Assembly (NCBI GenBank): GCA_964447925.1
Contig: CAYUUP010000038.1
Span: forward strand, 1 to 13,687
Reading direction: 5' to 3'
DNA from: CAYUUP01 sp964447925
GTDB taxonomy: Bacteria > Bacillota > Clostridia > Oscillospirales > Oscillospiraceae
DNA length: 13,687 bases
A model generated the notes under the pieces. That model searched no databases. It saw only the letters and a list, made by a program, of their open reading frames with translations, and had not been told where the DNA came from. Positions 6,683-13,687 of the stretch are shown in pieces. Position numbers and translations under genes: made by a program. Position 1 is the stretch's first letter. Each line of letters begins with the position of its first letter.

Positions 6683-7699
6683 ATGGTAAAATACATCTTA
6701 AAGCGGCTGATCCTGGTTCCCATTATCCTGCTGCTGGTATCAGTCATTATATTTGGGCTTATCAATCTCAGCCCGGTAGACCCCGCCTCATCCATGCTGC
6801 CCAGCACTGCCACGCAGGAGGATCGGGACGCGCTTCACGCAGAGTTGGGGCTGGACAAACCGATTTATATCCAGTATCTGAACTACATGAAAAACCTGCT
6901 CCATGGAAACCTGGGAACCTCCTGGTACTATAAAACCAGCGTGTGGGAGCATATTCGGGACAAGATTCCTGTCACCGCCAAAATTGCCCTGTTTTCCACG
7001 CTGATTACGGTATTGATCGGCTTGCCGTTGGGCGTCATCTGCGCCACCCATCAATATCAGGCAGCAGATGAGATACTAAACGGCGTTTCCAAGGTGCTTG
7101 GATCCATGCCAAACTTCTGGATGGCGCTGATGCTGATGCTGCTGTTCTCCGTCAAGCTGGGGTGGCTGCCGCTGTATGGCTTCTCCTCCTGGACAAGCTG
7201 GATCCTTCCCCTGGCAACGATTACCATTCAGACCATCGGCACATACCTGCGCATCGCCCGCTCATCCATGCTGGACAGTATCCGCCAGGATTATGTCCGC
7301 ACCGCCCGTGCCAAGGGCTGCAAAGAGCGCACCGTAATCTATAACCATGCACTGAAGAATGCGCTTCTGCCCATCATCACCTTTACCGGCCAGATGTTCG
7401 CCTCCATGATGGGCGGAGCAGTGGTGGTGGAGACGGTGTTCTCCCTGCCTGGTCTCGGCTCCTCCGTGGTTCACGCCGTGAAGGTGAAGGACATCCCCCT
7501 GGCCATGAGTTCACTGCTTATCATCTCTGCCATCTTTCTGGTGGCGGCCCTGATTATTGATCTGTGCTATGTGGTGGCAGACCCCCGTGTCAAGGCAAAC
7601 TTTGAGACGCCCAAGAGAATCAGGAAATCTGTCGAAGCCATTGACGACGATGATGACGATGACGATGATACGCTGCTTGAAATGGAAGGAGTATGGTAG
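6683..7699 (+). CDS. dppB: Peptide-type ABC transporter permease, DppB/OppB family
   Basis: A 338-residue inner-membrane permease, one half of the transport channel. It opens with the family N-terminus MVKYILKRLILVPIILLLVSVIIF and has LSPVDPA, the YLNYMKNLLHGNLG block (65-78) and further membrane segments near 100-120, 140-160, 173-188, 232-255 and 276-298. The coupling helix that docks on the ATPases is at about 203-230 (DYVRTARAKGCKERTVIYNHALKN). I chose the ATG at 6683, 8 bases after AAAGGAG; the ATG at 6677 is too close to it. The cytosolic tail is odd: residues 321-329 are nine aspartates in a row, encoded by mixed GAC and GAT codons. Symbol by family; cargo unknown. Confidence 0.93.
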   Translation: MVKYILKRLILVPIILLLVSVIIFGLINLSPVDPASSMLPSTATQEDRDALHAELGLDKPIYIQYLNYMKNLLHGNLGTSWYYKTSVWEHIRDKIPVTAKIALFSTLITVLIGLPLGVICATHQYQAADEILNGVSKVLGSMPNFWMALMLMLLFSVKLGWLPLYGFSSWTSWILPLATITIQTIGTYLRIARSSMLDSIRQDYVRTARAKGCKERTVIYNHALKNALLPIITFTGQMFASMMGGAVVVETVFSLPGLGSSVVHAVKVKDIPLAMSSLLIISAIFLVAALIIDLCYVVADPRVKANFETPKRIRKSVEAIDDDDDDDDDTLLEMEGVW

Positions 7700-7702
7700 A
7701 GC

Positions 7703-8596
7703 ATGAAAAAAGAAAAGACCATCTCCAACGCGCCAAAAAAGAGCAAGGGCCAGCTGGCAGAGGCGTGGGATCGGCTCAAGCACAGGCCCATGGCCGTTGC
7801 GTCCATGGTGGGCCTGGCTATTATTATCCTGATTGCCATCTTTGCTGATGTCCTGGTCAGCTATCAAAACGACGTCGTGCTGCAGGACGTGTACAACAAG
7901 CTGGCAGCCCCCAATGCTGGCCACTGGTTCGGCACGGATTATCTGGGGCGCGACCTGTTCGCCCGCATCCTCTATGGCACCCGCATTGCTCTGATTATGG
8001 GTGTGGGCGCCAACCTGCTGACGGTGGCCTTGGCACTGATACTCTCCTGCTGCTGCGCATATTTTGGTGGCAAGGTTGACCTGATTATCATGCGGTTTGT
8101 GGACGTTCTGATGTCCCTGCCCTCTCTGGTGCTGTCCATTGCCATCGCCGCCGGCCTGGGCAATGGCCTTTGGCAGCTTATTGTTGCGCTGGCCGTGGGC
8201 AACTTGGGGCCGATGACCTCCATGTTCCGCTCCAGCGCCCTGACCATCGCCCAGGAGGAGTATATGGAGGCTGGAAGAGCCTTGGGCGCTTCAAATATCT
8301 GGCTGATGATCCGCTATATGATCCCCAACATGATGAGCATTATCCTGGTGCAGTCCACCAGCTATGTGGGCATGAACATCCTATCCGGAGCCACCTTGAG
8401 CTTCATCGGCCTAGGCGTCAAAGCGCCAATGCCGGAGTGGGGCATGATCCTGAACGATGGTCTGCAGTATTTCATGATCTATCCCCGGCTGGTCATCATC
8501 CCCGGCATTGCCATTCTGCTCACTGCGTTCTTTATCACCACCTTTGGCGATTGCCTGCGTGACGCCCTCGATCCCAAGCTGAAGGGCCGGGCATGA
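7703..8596 (+). CDS. dppC: Peptide-type ABC transporter permease, DppC/OppC family
   Basis: A 297-residue permease, partner of the preceding one. After a basic cytosolic N-terminus (with WDRLKHRPMAV, about 22-32) comes a first membrane segment at 34-50, the extracytoplasmic family block HWFGTDYLGRDLFARILYGTR (74-94), and further segments near 98-120, 140-165, 210-235 and 264-283. The EAA coupling motif is at about 189-209 (EAGRALGASNIWLMIRYMIPN). It ends in DALDPKLKGR, the common DppC tail (LRDALDP). It starts 3 bases after the previous stop codon; the ribosome site AAGGAG (7686-7691) lies inside the previous gene, suggesting translational coupling. Confidence 0.94.
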   Translation: MKKEKTISNAPKKSKGQLAEAWDRLKHRPMAVASMVGLAIIILIAIFADVLVSYQNDVVLQDVYNKLAAPNAGHWFGTDYLGRDLFARILYGTRIALIMGVGANLLTVALALILSCCCAYFGGKVDLIIMRFVDVLMSLPSLVLSIAIAAGLGNGLWQLIVALAVGNLGPMTSMFRSSALTIAQEEYMEAGRALGASNIWLMIRYMIPNMMSIILVQSTSYVGMNILSGATLSFIGLGVKAPMPEWGMILNDGLQYFMIYPRLVIIPGIAILLTAFFITTFGDCLRDALDPKLKGRA

Positions 8597-8609
8597 GGAG
8601 GAAGTCGGT

Positions 8610-9587
8610 ATGAGTGAAAAATTATTAGAAGTAAAAGACCTTGTTGTGGAGTATCATACTGACGATGAGGTGGTTCACGCGGTCAACGGCGTCAGCTTTG
8701 AACTGGACAAAGGAGACGTACTGGGCCTGGTGGGTGAAACAGGCGCAGGCAAAACTACCATCGCCCTGTCGCTGCTCCAGCTGCTGCCCAAATATGTCTC
8801 CCGCATACCCCATGGAGAGATCAATTTCAAGGGCATTGACATCCTCAACGCCAACGATGAAGCTATCCGGGAGATCCGGGGCAAGAGTATTTCCATGATC
8901 TTCCAGGATCCTATGACCGCCTTAAATCCGGTACTCCGGGTGGGGGATCAGGTGGCCGAGGTCATCCGTCTCCATGAGCCGGATCTGAGCAAGGAGCAGG
9001 TACACGAGAAGGTAGAGGCATTGTTCAAAATGGTGGGTATTTCGCCGGAGCGTCTGCGGGAATATCCCCATCAGTTTTCCGGCGGTATGAAGCAGCGGGT
9101 GGTCATCGCCATGGCAATCGCCTGCAATCCGGAGCTGCTGATTGCCGATGAGCCCACCACCGCCCTTGATGTGACCATTCAGGCGCAGGTGATCAAAATG
9201 ATGCGCAATCTGCAAAAGCAGCTGAACTCCGCTGTTATCCTGATTACCCACGATCTTGGCATCGTTGCCAACTTTTGCACCAAGGTGGCGATTATCTATG
9301 CAGGAGAGATCGTGGAGTATGGCTCCATCCGGGATATTTTTGATCGCACCAAAAAGCATCATCCCTATACCGAAGGCCTGTTCAACTCCATCCCGGACAT
9401 TCATTCCTCTGCCAAACGTCTGCAGGTGATTCCCGGCTTGATGCCCAATCCCAGTGACCTGCCGGAGGGGTGCAAATTCAACCCCCGGTGCGCCTTCTGT
9501 ATGGATTGCTGCCAGATCGGAGAGGTTCCTGTGATTCAGGACGAGGGAGAGCATCAAATCCGCTGCCATCTGTTTAAGGAGGGGTGA
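8610..9587 (+). CDS. dppD: Peptide-type ABC transporter ATPase, DppD/OppD family
   Basis: A 325-residue cytosolic ATPase that powers the transporter. Walker A is GETGAGKTT (42-50), the Q-loop Q99, the signature FSGGM (156-160), Walker B LLIADE (176-181), the D-loop ALD and the switch His H214; all are intact. The C-terminal oligopeptide-transporter extension has six Cys (288, 294, 297, 300, 301, 319). In some DppD/OppD proteins this region holds an iron-sulfur cluster; whether it does here is inference. The gene overlaps the dppC stop region by its ribosome site AGGAGG (8596-8601), and dppF follows 3 bases after its stop. Confidence 0.95.
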   Translation: MSEKLLEVKDLVVEYHTDDEVVHAVNGVSFELDKGDVLGLVGETGAGKTTIALSLLQLLPKYVSRIPHGEINFKGIDILNANDEAIREIRGKSISMIFQDPMTALNPVLRVGDQVAEVIRLHEPDLSKEQVHEKVEALFKMVGISPERLREYPHQFSGGMKQRVVIAMAIACNPELLIADEPTTALDVTIQAQVIKMMRNLQKQLNSAVILITHDLGIVANFCTKVAIIYAGEIVEYGSIRDIFDRTKKHHPYTEGLFNSIPDIHSSAKRLQVIPGLMPNPSDLPEGCKFNPRCAFCMDCCQIGEVPVIQDEGEHQIRCHLFKEG

Positions 9588-9590
9588 GGT

Positions 9591-10604
9591 ATGGCTGAGC
9601 TAGAAACCAAAGAGCGGGACGTAGTATTAAGGGTTAAAAAGCTGAAAAAGTTCTTCAATACCCCCAAGGGCCGCCTACACGCCGTGGATAATGTCTCCTT
9701 TGTGCTGGAGCGGGGCAAGACCCTAGGCGTTGTGGGTGAGTCCGGCTGTGGTAAATCCACCCTGGGGCGAACCATTCTGATGCTGACCGGCAAGACCTCC
9801 GGTGAGGTGTTGTTTAATGGGGAAGATATCTTCCAGGCCAATCGCGCCCGGCAGAAGGAGCTGCGCCGAGAAATGCAGATGATCTTCCAGGATCCCTTCT
9901 CCTCCTTGAATCCCCGAATGACAGTTTCCCAGCTGATTGAGGAGCCGCTGAAAATCCACCATATCTATAAGGACAAATCCGACCGCCAGAATCGTGTGGT
10001 AGAGTTGATGCAGACGGTGGGCCTGGATGCCCGCTATGTGAACACCTATCCCCACGAACTGGACGGCGGACGGCGCCAGCGTATCGGCATTGCCCGTGCC
10101 CTGGCTCTTGACCCTCAGCTGATTATCTGTGATGAGCCGGTTTCTGCCCTGGACGTGTCCATTCAGGCCCAGATCCTGAATCTGTTGATGGATGCCAAGG
10201 ACGAGCTGGGCTTGACCTATATCTTCATCACCCACGACCTTTCTGTGGTGAAGCATATCTCTGACGAAATTCTGGTGCTATATATGGGGCGGATGGTAGA
10301 GAAGGCCGCACCGGAGGAACTCTTCCAGAATCCCATGCACCCCTATACCCAGGCGCTTCTGAAAGCCATCCCTATCCCCAAGCTGGACAGCATCGGCAAG
10401 GAGTTGGAGGTCATGAAGGGGGAGGTTTCCTCCCCGGTAGACCCCAAGCCAGGCTGCCGGTTTGCGGCCCGGTGCCCCCACGCCATGGATATCTGTTTCC
10501 AGAAGACGCCAAAATTCCGGCAGTATAAGCCGGGCCACTGTGTGTCCTGCCATCTGTATCAGCAGCAGGCAACGCAGGCCGAAAAAGGAGGAACTAAAGT
10601 ATGA
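9591..10604 (+). CDS. dppF: Peptide-type ABC transporter ATPase, DppF/OppF family
   Basis: A 337-residue cytosolic ATPase, expected to form a heterodimer with the preceding one. Walker A is GESGCGKST (49-57), the Q-loop Q100, Walker B LIICDE (177-182), the D-loop ALD and the switch His H215. The signature motif reads LDGGR (157-161), with Asp where most ABC proteins have Ser; the codons at this point are clear (CTG GAC GGC GGA). I have the impression that related Firmicutes OppF proteins share this form, so it may be a subfamily trait, but it makes the two ATP sites unequal. The C-terminal extension has Cys at 289, 295, 302, 317 and 320. Good ribosome site AAGGAGGGG (9576-9584). Its last codon overlaps the next start (ATGA). 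Confidence 0.95.
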   Translation: MAELETKERDVVLRVKKLKKFFNTPKGRLHAVDNVSFVLERGKTLGVVGESGCGKSTLGRTILMLTGKTSGEVLFNGEDIFQANRARQKELRREMQMIFQDPFSSLNPRMTVSQLIEEPLKIHHIYKDKSDRQNRVVELMQTVGLDARYVNTYPHELDGGRRQRIGIARALALDPQLIICDEPVSALDVSIQAQILNLLMDAKDELGLTYIFITHDLSVVKHISDEILVLYMGRMVEKAAPEELFQNPMHPYTQALLKAIPIPKLDSIGKELEVMKGEVSSPVDPKPGCRFAARCPHAMDICFQKTPKFRQYKPGHCVSCHLYQQQATQAEKGGTKV

Positions 10605-11425
10605 AAAAGTTCGGTTTTATTGGTGCAGGGAATATGGGCGGTGCCATTGTCACCGCAGTGTGCAAGCAGCTTCCCCCCCAGGATGTCATTATTTACGATC
10701 TGGATTCTCAAAAGGCCCAGGCACTCTCCCGGGAAACCGGCTGCGCAGTGGGCGATGGCTACGCCGACGTCATCTGCGGTGTGGAGACCGTCATGCTCTG
10801 TGTAAAGCCCCAGTTTCTGGAGGCAGTTCTGAATGACGTGCTGCCCCTGTTCCGGCAGGAGTATGACAAAGGGCACCGTCAAGTGGTGGGTTCCATTGTG
10901 GCCGCCTATGAGCTTGACGTGCTGACCCAGCGGTTCCAGAACGCCGGGATGGATATGCCCATCATCCGCCTAATGCCCAATACACCGGTGATGATTGGCG
11001 AGGGTGTCATCCTCTTCGCCAATAACGCCTATGCCACCAGCAATGATGTGGCCCTGATGATGGATCAGATGCAAAAGGGCGGTCTGTGCAAGCATACCAG
11101 CGAGCGCACCCTGACCGACGCCTGCCCGGTGTTCAGCTGCTCTCCGGCCTTTGTCTATCTGTTTATTGAAGCGCTGTCCGATGGTGGTGTGCAGATTGGC
11201 CTGTTCCGGGATGAGGCCATCGAACTGGCAGCCCAGGCAGTAAAGGGCTCCGCAGCCATGGTGCTTCAGACCGGAAAGCATCCCGGACAGCTGAAGGATG
11301 CGGTATGCTCTCCCGGTGGAATCACCATTGTAGGCGTCAGTGAGCTGGAAAAGCACGGCTTCCGCAATGCGGCAATTCAGGCTGTTGTCAAGGCATATGA
11401 ACGTCAGGAGGAAATGTCTAAGTAA
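10601..11425 (+). CDS. proC: ProC-like reductase 2, atypical active-site loop
   Basis: A 274-residue paralogue of the first reductase, exactly the same length (symbol by homology only). It has GAGNMGG (8-14), CVKPQ (67-71), LMPNTPV (124-130), FSCSPA (178-183), FIEALSDGGVQIG (188-200), AAQAVKGSAAMVL (210-222), HPGQLKD (227-233) and SPGGIT (237-242). It is closer to classical pyrroline-5-carboxylate reductase than copy 1 (MPNTP and HPGQLK are kept), yet shares the shortened Cys-containing FSCSPA loop. The start overlaps the dppF stop by 4 bases (ATGA) with AAAGGAGG upstream, so it is translationally coupled to the transporter. That coupling suggests it acts on the imported compound or a derivative. 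It could still make proline, but a pair in one transport operon argues for a special substrate. Confidence 0.91.
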   Translation: MKKFGFIGAGNMGGAIVTAVCKQLPPQDVIIYDLDSQKAQALSRETGCAVGDGYADVICGVETVMLCVKPQFLEAVLNDVLPLFRQEYDKGHRQVVGSIVAAYELDVLTQRFQNAGMDMPIIRLMPNTPVMIGEGVILFANNAYATSNDVALMMDQMQKGGLCKHTSERTLTDACPVFSCSPAFVYLFIEALSDGGVQIGLFRDEAIELAAQAVKGSAAMVLQTGKHPGQLKDAVCSPGGITIVGVSELEKHGFRNAAIQAVVKAYERQEEMSK

Positions 11426-11444
11426 GCATTTGAGGAGGATCGTT

Positions 11445-11906
11445 ATGCTGATCAGCGAACGTCTGGAAAAAACTCCATCGGTTGTCGCGGCGGAAAACAT
11501 GGCTAACCGCCTTGCGGACAATATCCGCAATTGCTGGTTGGGAAAGCGGGAGCAGGGTGTGGATCGATGGGAGGAAAACTTCTTTGAGGATCCGGACGGC
11601 GTCCGGTTCTTACGCGGCGAGGCCTTCCCCAACCTACAGGGCATTGACTATATCTTCAAGTGGTGGGGTGGCAAGGAAATCGACGCTCTGTCGGGAGAAC
11701 TGGAAGTGCTGTGGAAGGTGATCGTTCCGGAAACCGGACGCATGGAGATCTACAAGAGCTGGATCCGCTTTGCCGACCGGGACTTTGTCCTGGGAGCCTA
11801 TCCCACCGAGCCGCAAAAGCGGGAGGCCAATCGGGCAGAGTTCCGAAAGGCGTTTCAGAAGTGGAAAGACTTCTATAACGCGCAGGTGTCCGGCCCGGCG
11901 GAGTAA
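11445..11906 (+). CDS. Unrecognised Trp-rich protein, last gene of the operon
   Basis: A 153-residue soluble protein that I cannot assign to a family. No signal peptide or membrane segment is visible. It is rich in aromatic and charged residues, with seven Trp (31, 42, 73, 74, 90, 106, 140). Notable stretches are WEENFFEDPDG (42-52), YIFKWWGGKEID (69-80), an alternating segment ELEVLWKVIV (85-94) and MEIYKSWIRFADRDF (100-114), which look like beta strands, and a charged C-terminal helix (about 122-145). The order helix, then strands, then helix is compatible with a small ligand-binding fold, but that is a guess. The ribosome site GAGGAGG (11432-11438) is strong and the gene begins 19 bases after the second reductase, so it is very likely expressed and part of the pathway. 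Confidence 0.8.
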   Translation: MLISERLEKTPSVVAAENMANRLADNIRNCWLGKREQGVDRWEENFFEDPDGVRFLRGEAFPNLQGIDYIFKWWGGKEIDALSGELEVLWKVIVPETGRMEIYKSWIRFADRDFVLGAYPTEPQKREANRAEFRKAFQKWKDFYNAQVSGPAE

Positions 11907-11944
11907 ACCGCCGCACGGTAAAAATTAGAGGACGCAGGGCCGAT

Positions 11945-11984
11945 AAAAGGGGCTGTCTCACTTTTTCGTGAGACAGCCCCTTTT
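11945..11984. terminator. Perfect bidirectional terminator between the operon and dnaJ
   Basis: AAAAGGGGCTGTCTCAC (11945-11961) and its exact complement (11968-11984) form a 17-bp stem with loop TTTTTC, with A4 on one side and T4 on the other. It sits between the convergent operon and dnaJ, so it can stop transcription from both. It shares the core GGGGCTGTCTC with the hairpin at 929-965. Confidence 0.93.
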
Positions 11985-11990
11985 CCTGCG

Positions 11991-13148
11991 TTATTTTTTC
12001 TTCTTCTTTTCAAATAGCCCACCCTTTTTCGGGTTTTGAGCCTGTCCCTTTGTGACCTCGTCCTCGCCCCGCATAGCGGCGTCGAAGGCCAGCAGCGCTT
12101 CCTTCTGAGTGCCGGTCATGGTACGGGGAACCTCCACCGTGACGGTGACGTACTGATCACCCCGGCCCCGGCCCCGGAGCTTGGGAATGCCCTTCTCCCG
12201 CAGACGGAAGGTGGATCCGGTCTGCGTCCCGGCAGGCATATGATAGCGCACCTTGCCGTCCAGAGTGGGGATGTCTAAATCGGCGCCCAAAGCCGCCTCC
12301 ACAAAGGAGATATTCCTGGAATAATAGACATCGCTGCCGTCCCGATCCAGGAAGGCATGGGGCCTCACCCGGACGGAGATCAGCAGGTCACCTGCGGGGC
12401 CACCGTTTAGTCCCATATGGCCCTGGCCGCCCATGGAGATGGCCTGGCCATTGTCGATACCGGCGGGGATTTTGACCCTGATCTTCTTGTTCCGCCGGAC
12501 AGCCCCCTTGCCCTTGCAGGTTTCACAGGGCTGATGGATAATCTTGCCAGTACCGTTGCACCGGGTACAGGGCTGGGTGGAGGACATGACACCGAAGGGC
12601 GTCCGCCGCTGGACATTGACCTGGCCGTTGCCCCGGCAATCGGGACAGATCTCGGCAGTAGTTCCGGGGGCGCAGCCCGTCCCCTTACAGTCAGTACAAG
12701 CCTCGATACGGCCCACGGTGACTTCCTGCTCACAGCCGAAAGCCGCCTCCTCAAAAGAGATGGATACGCTGGCCCGGACATCCTGCCCCTTTTGGGGGGC
12801 GTTGGCCCGGCGCCCGCTGCCGCCACTAAAACTGCCACCGAAGAAGGATGAGAAGATATCCCCTAAATCGAAGTCCTCAAAGCCGCCAAAGCCTGCCCCG
12901 CCAGGGTTGAAGTTGGGATCCACCCCAGCGTGGCCGTACTGGTCATACCGGGCCTTCTTGTCCGGATCAGACAGCACCTCGTAGGCCTCATTGATCTCCT
13001 TGAATTTGGCCTCGGCAGTTCTGTCATCGGGATTCAGGTCGGGGTGGTACTTCTTGGCCAACTTGCGGTAGGCCTTTTTCAGCTGCTCCTCGGTGGCATC
13101 CTTGCCGACGCCCAGCACCTCATAATAGTCTCGTTTTTGTTCTGCCAT
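11991..13148 (-). CDS. dnaJ: Chaperone protein DnaJ (type I Hsp40)
   Basis: A 385-residue co-chaperone that delivers unfolded substrates to DnaK and stimulates its ATPase. The J domain is at about 5-70 with HPD at 35-37, followed by a Gly/Phe-rich linker (about 75-115). The zinc domain has all four CxxCxGxG repeats (151-158, 168-175, 194-201, 208-215), and two C-terminal substrate-binding domains follow. The protein ends in a run of five Lys after GLFEK-type sequence, a modest oddity. The start at 13148 is preceded by AAGGTG. It lies downstream of dnaK on the same strand, the order usual in Firmicutes heat-shock operons. Complete and standard. Confidence 0.98.
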   Translation of the reverse strand: MAEQKRDYYEVLGVGKDATEEQLKKAYRKLAKKYHPDLNPDDRTAEAKFKEINEAYEVLSDPDKKARYDQYGHAGVDPNFNPGGAGFGGFEDFDLGDIFSSFFGGSFSGGSGRRANAPQKGQDVRASVSISFEEAAFGCEQEVTVGRIEACTDCKGTGCAPGTTAEICPDCRGNGQVNVQRRTPFGVMSSTQPCTRCNGTGKIIHQPCETCKGKGAVRRNKKIRVKIPAGIDNGQAISMGGQGHMGLNGGPAGDLLISVRVRPHAFLDRDGSDVYYSRNISFVEAALGADLDIPTLDGKVRYHMPAGTQTGSTFRLREKGIPKLRGRGRGDQYVTVTVEVPRTMTGTQKEALLAFDAAMRGEDEVTKGQAQNPKKGGLFEKKKKK

Positions 13149-13251
13149 ATATGAATCACCTTGCTGTTAAATGCAATGGGAAAAATCAATCACAGGCGGT
13201 CGAATCTGGCACCCACCCGGCGGCGTACCAGGATCCCCTGCCGTGCCCAGG

Positions 13252-13277
13252 AGGGCCGGCGGTATGCCGCCGGCCCT
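13252..13277 (-). repeat. Hairpin in the dnaK-dnaJ gap
   Basis: AGGGCCGGCGG (13252-13262) and CCGCCGGCCCT (13267-13277) form a perfect 11-bp, all-but-AT-free stem with a 4-base loop, 9 bases after the dnaK stop. No T run follows on the minus strand, so it is more likely an mRNA-stabilising or partial-termination element than a full terminator. It may lower dnaJ expression relative to dnaK. Confidence 0.55.
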
Positions 13278-13286
13278 GAATAATTC

Positions 13287-13687
13287 TTACTGCTGGTCGT
13301 CATCCACAACCTGATAATCGGCATCATAGAAGTTATCGGAGTCACCGTTCCCGGCGTTCCCCGCGCTGCTGGCCCCAGCTCCGCCGGCGGGGTTGCCCTG
13401 GGGGGCATTCTGCTGATACAGCTTAGCAGCCGCGTTGTTCAACGCCTTCAGCAGGGCATCGCTGTCCGCCTTGATAGCGTTAGCATCCGTCCCTTTCAAC
13501 GTCTCCTGGAGCTTGGACTTGGCGCTCTCGATGGCGTTCTTATCACCGGCATCCAGTTTGTCACCGTTCTCGGAGAGAAGTGTTTCGGCCTGATAGACCA
13601 TCTGGTCGGCCTGGTTGCGGGTGTCCACCTCTTCCTTGCGCTTGGCGTCCTCGGCGGCGAACTGCTCCGCCTCCCGCACGGCCTTCT
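13287..13687 (-). CDS. dnaK: Chaperone protein DnaK, C-terminal end, cut by window edge
   Basis: The last 133 or so residues of the Hsp70 chaperone; the N-terminal ATPase and most of the substrate-binding domain lie outside the window. What is visible is the helical lid: the typical KAVREAEQFAAED and KRKEEVDTRNQADQMVYQAE, then a Gly/Ala/Asn-rich linker (about the last 40 residues) and the acidic tail YDADYQVVDDDQQ. Bacterial DnaK tails are commonly Gly-rich and acidic like this. The frame stays open to the final base, so this is a truncation by the window, not a broken gene. dnaJ follows after 138 bases on the same strand. Confidence 0.97.
   Translation of the reverse strand, partial: KAVREAEQFAAEDAKRKEEVDTRNQADQMVYQAETLLSENGDKLDAGDKNAIESAKSKLQETLKGTDANAIKADSDALLKALNNAAAKLYQQNAPQGNPAGGAGASSAGNAGNGDSDNFYDADYQVVDDDQQ

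Noticed and set aside
12417..12984. Plus-strand open frames inside the dnaJ region
   Set aside because: They are antisense to a complete DnaJ with all zinc-finger repeats and show no family features.
1..13687. CRISPR array, tRNA, rRNA, insertion sequence or prophage genes
   Set aside because: No regularly spaced repeats, tRNA-like cloverleaf, transposase or phage genes were seen.

Overview
The window looks like chromosome from a Gram-positive, spore-forming, moderately GC-rich member of the Clostridia, plausibly Oscillospiraceae-like (an inference from gene content and style, not from a search). The signs are strong AGGAGG-type ribosome binding sites, a lipobox lipoprotein, a yaaL-bofA pair (BofA controls pro-sigma-K processing in sporulation) and a dnaK-dnaJ chaperone locus.

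Layout. 1-261: 3' end of an unrecognised plus-strand frame cut by the window edge. 296-797: yaaL (DUF2508) and bofA, tightly spaced. 929-965: hairpin terminator between convergent genes. 1028-1957 (minus): LysR-type regulator. 1958-2196: divergent control region with a perfect T-N11-A dyad, a good promoter for the regulator, a weaker candidate promoter for the plus-strand operon and a leader stem-loop. 2197-11906: one long plus-strand gene run with short gaps or overlaps: a two-domain PhzA/PhzB-like (SnoaL/NTF2 fold) protein, a first ProC-like reductase, a YitT-family membrane protein, a complete five-gene dipeptide/oligopeptide-type ABC transporter (lipoprotein, two permeases, two ATPases), a second ProC-like reductase, and a 153-residue Trp-rich protein I cannot assign. 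11945-11984: a perfect 17-bp bidirectional terminator. 11991-13687 (minus): dnaJ and the 3' end of dnaK.

The central operon is the interesting part. Its enzymes come from families that handle imines. PhzA/B proteins promote imine-forming condensation of amino-ketones in phenazine synthesis, and ProC-family enzymes reduce cyclic imines such as pyrroline-5-carboxylate. Here the PhzA/B-like protein is an internal tandem duplication that keeps the candidate catalytic His and Glu in its first half only. Both ProC-like proteins share the same altered, one-residue-shorter active-site loop (FSCSPA instead of the usual SGSGPA type). No other phenazine gene is present. My inference is a LysR-controlled system that imports a peptide-like or opine-like compound and converts it through imine chemistry, not ordinary proline synthesis and not phenazine synthesis. 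The substrate and the direction (use or synthesis) cannot be read from the sequence.

The operon sits between two housekeeping or sporulation loci and is bracketed by terminators sharing the same GGGGCTGTCTC core, which suggests an accessory block placed between core genes.
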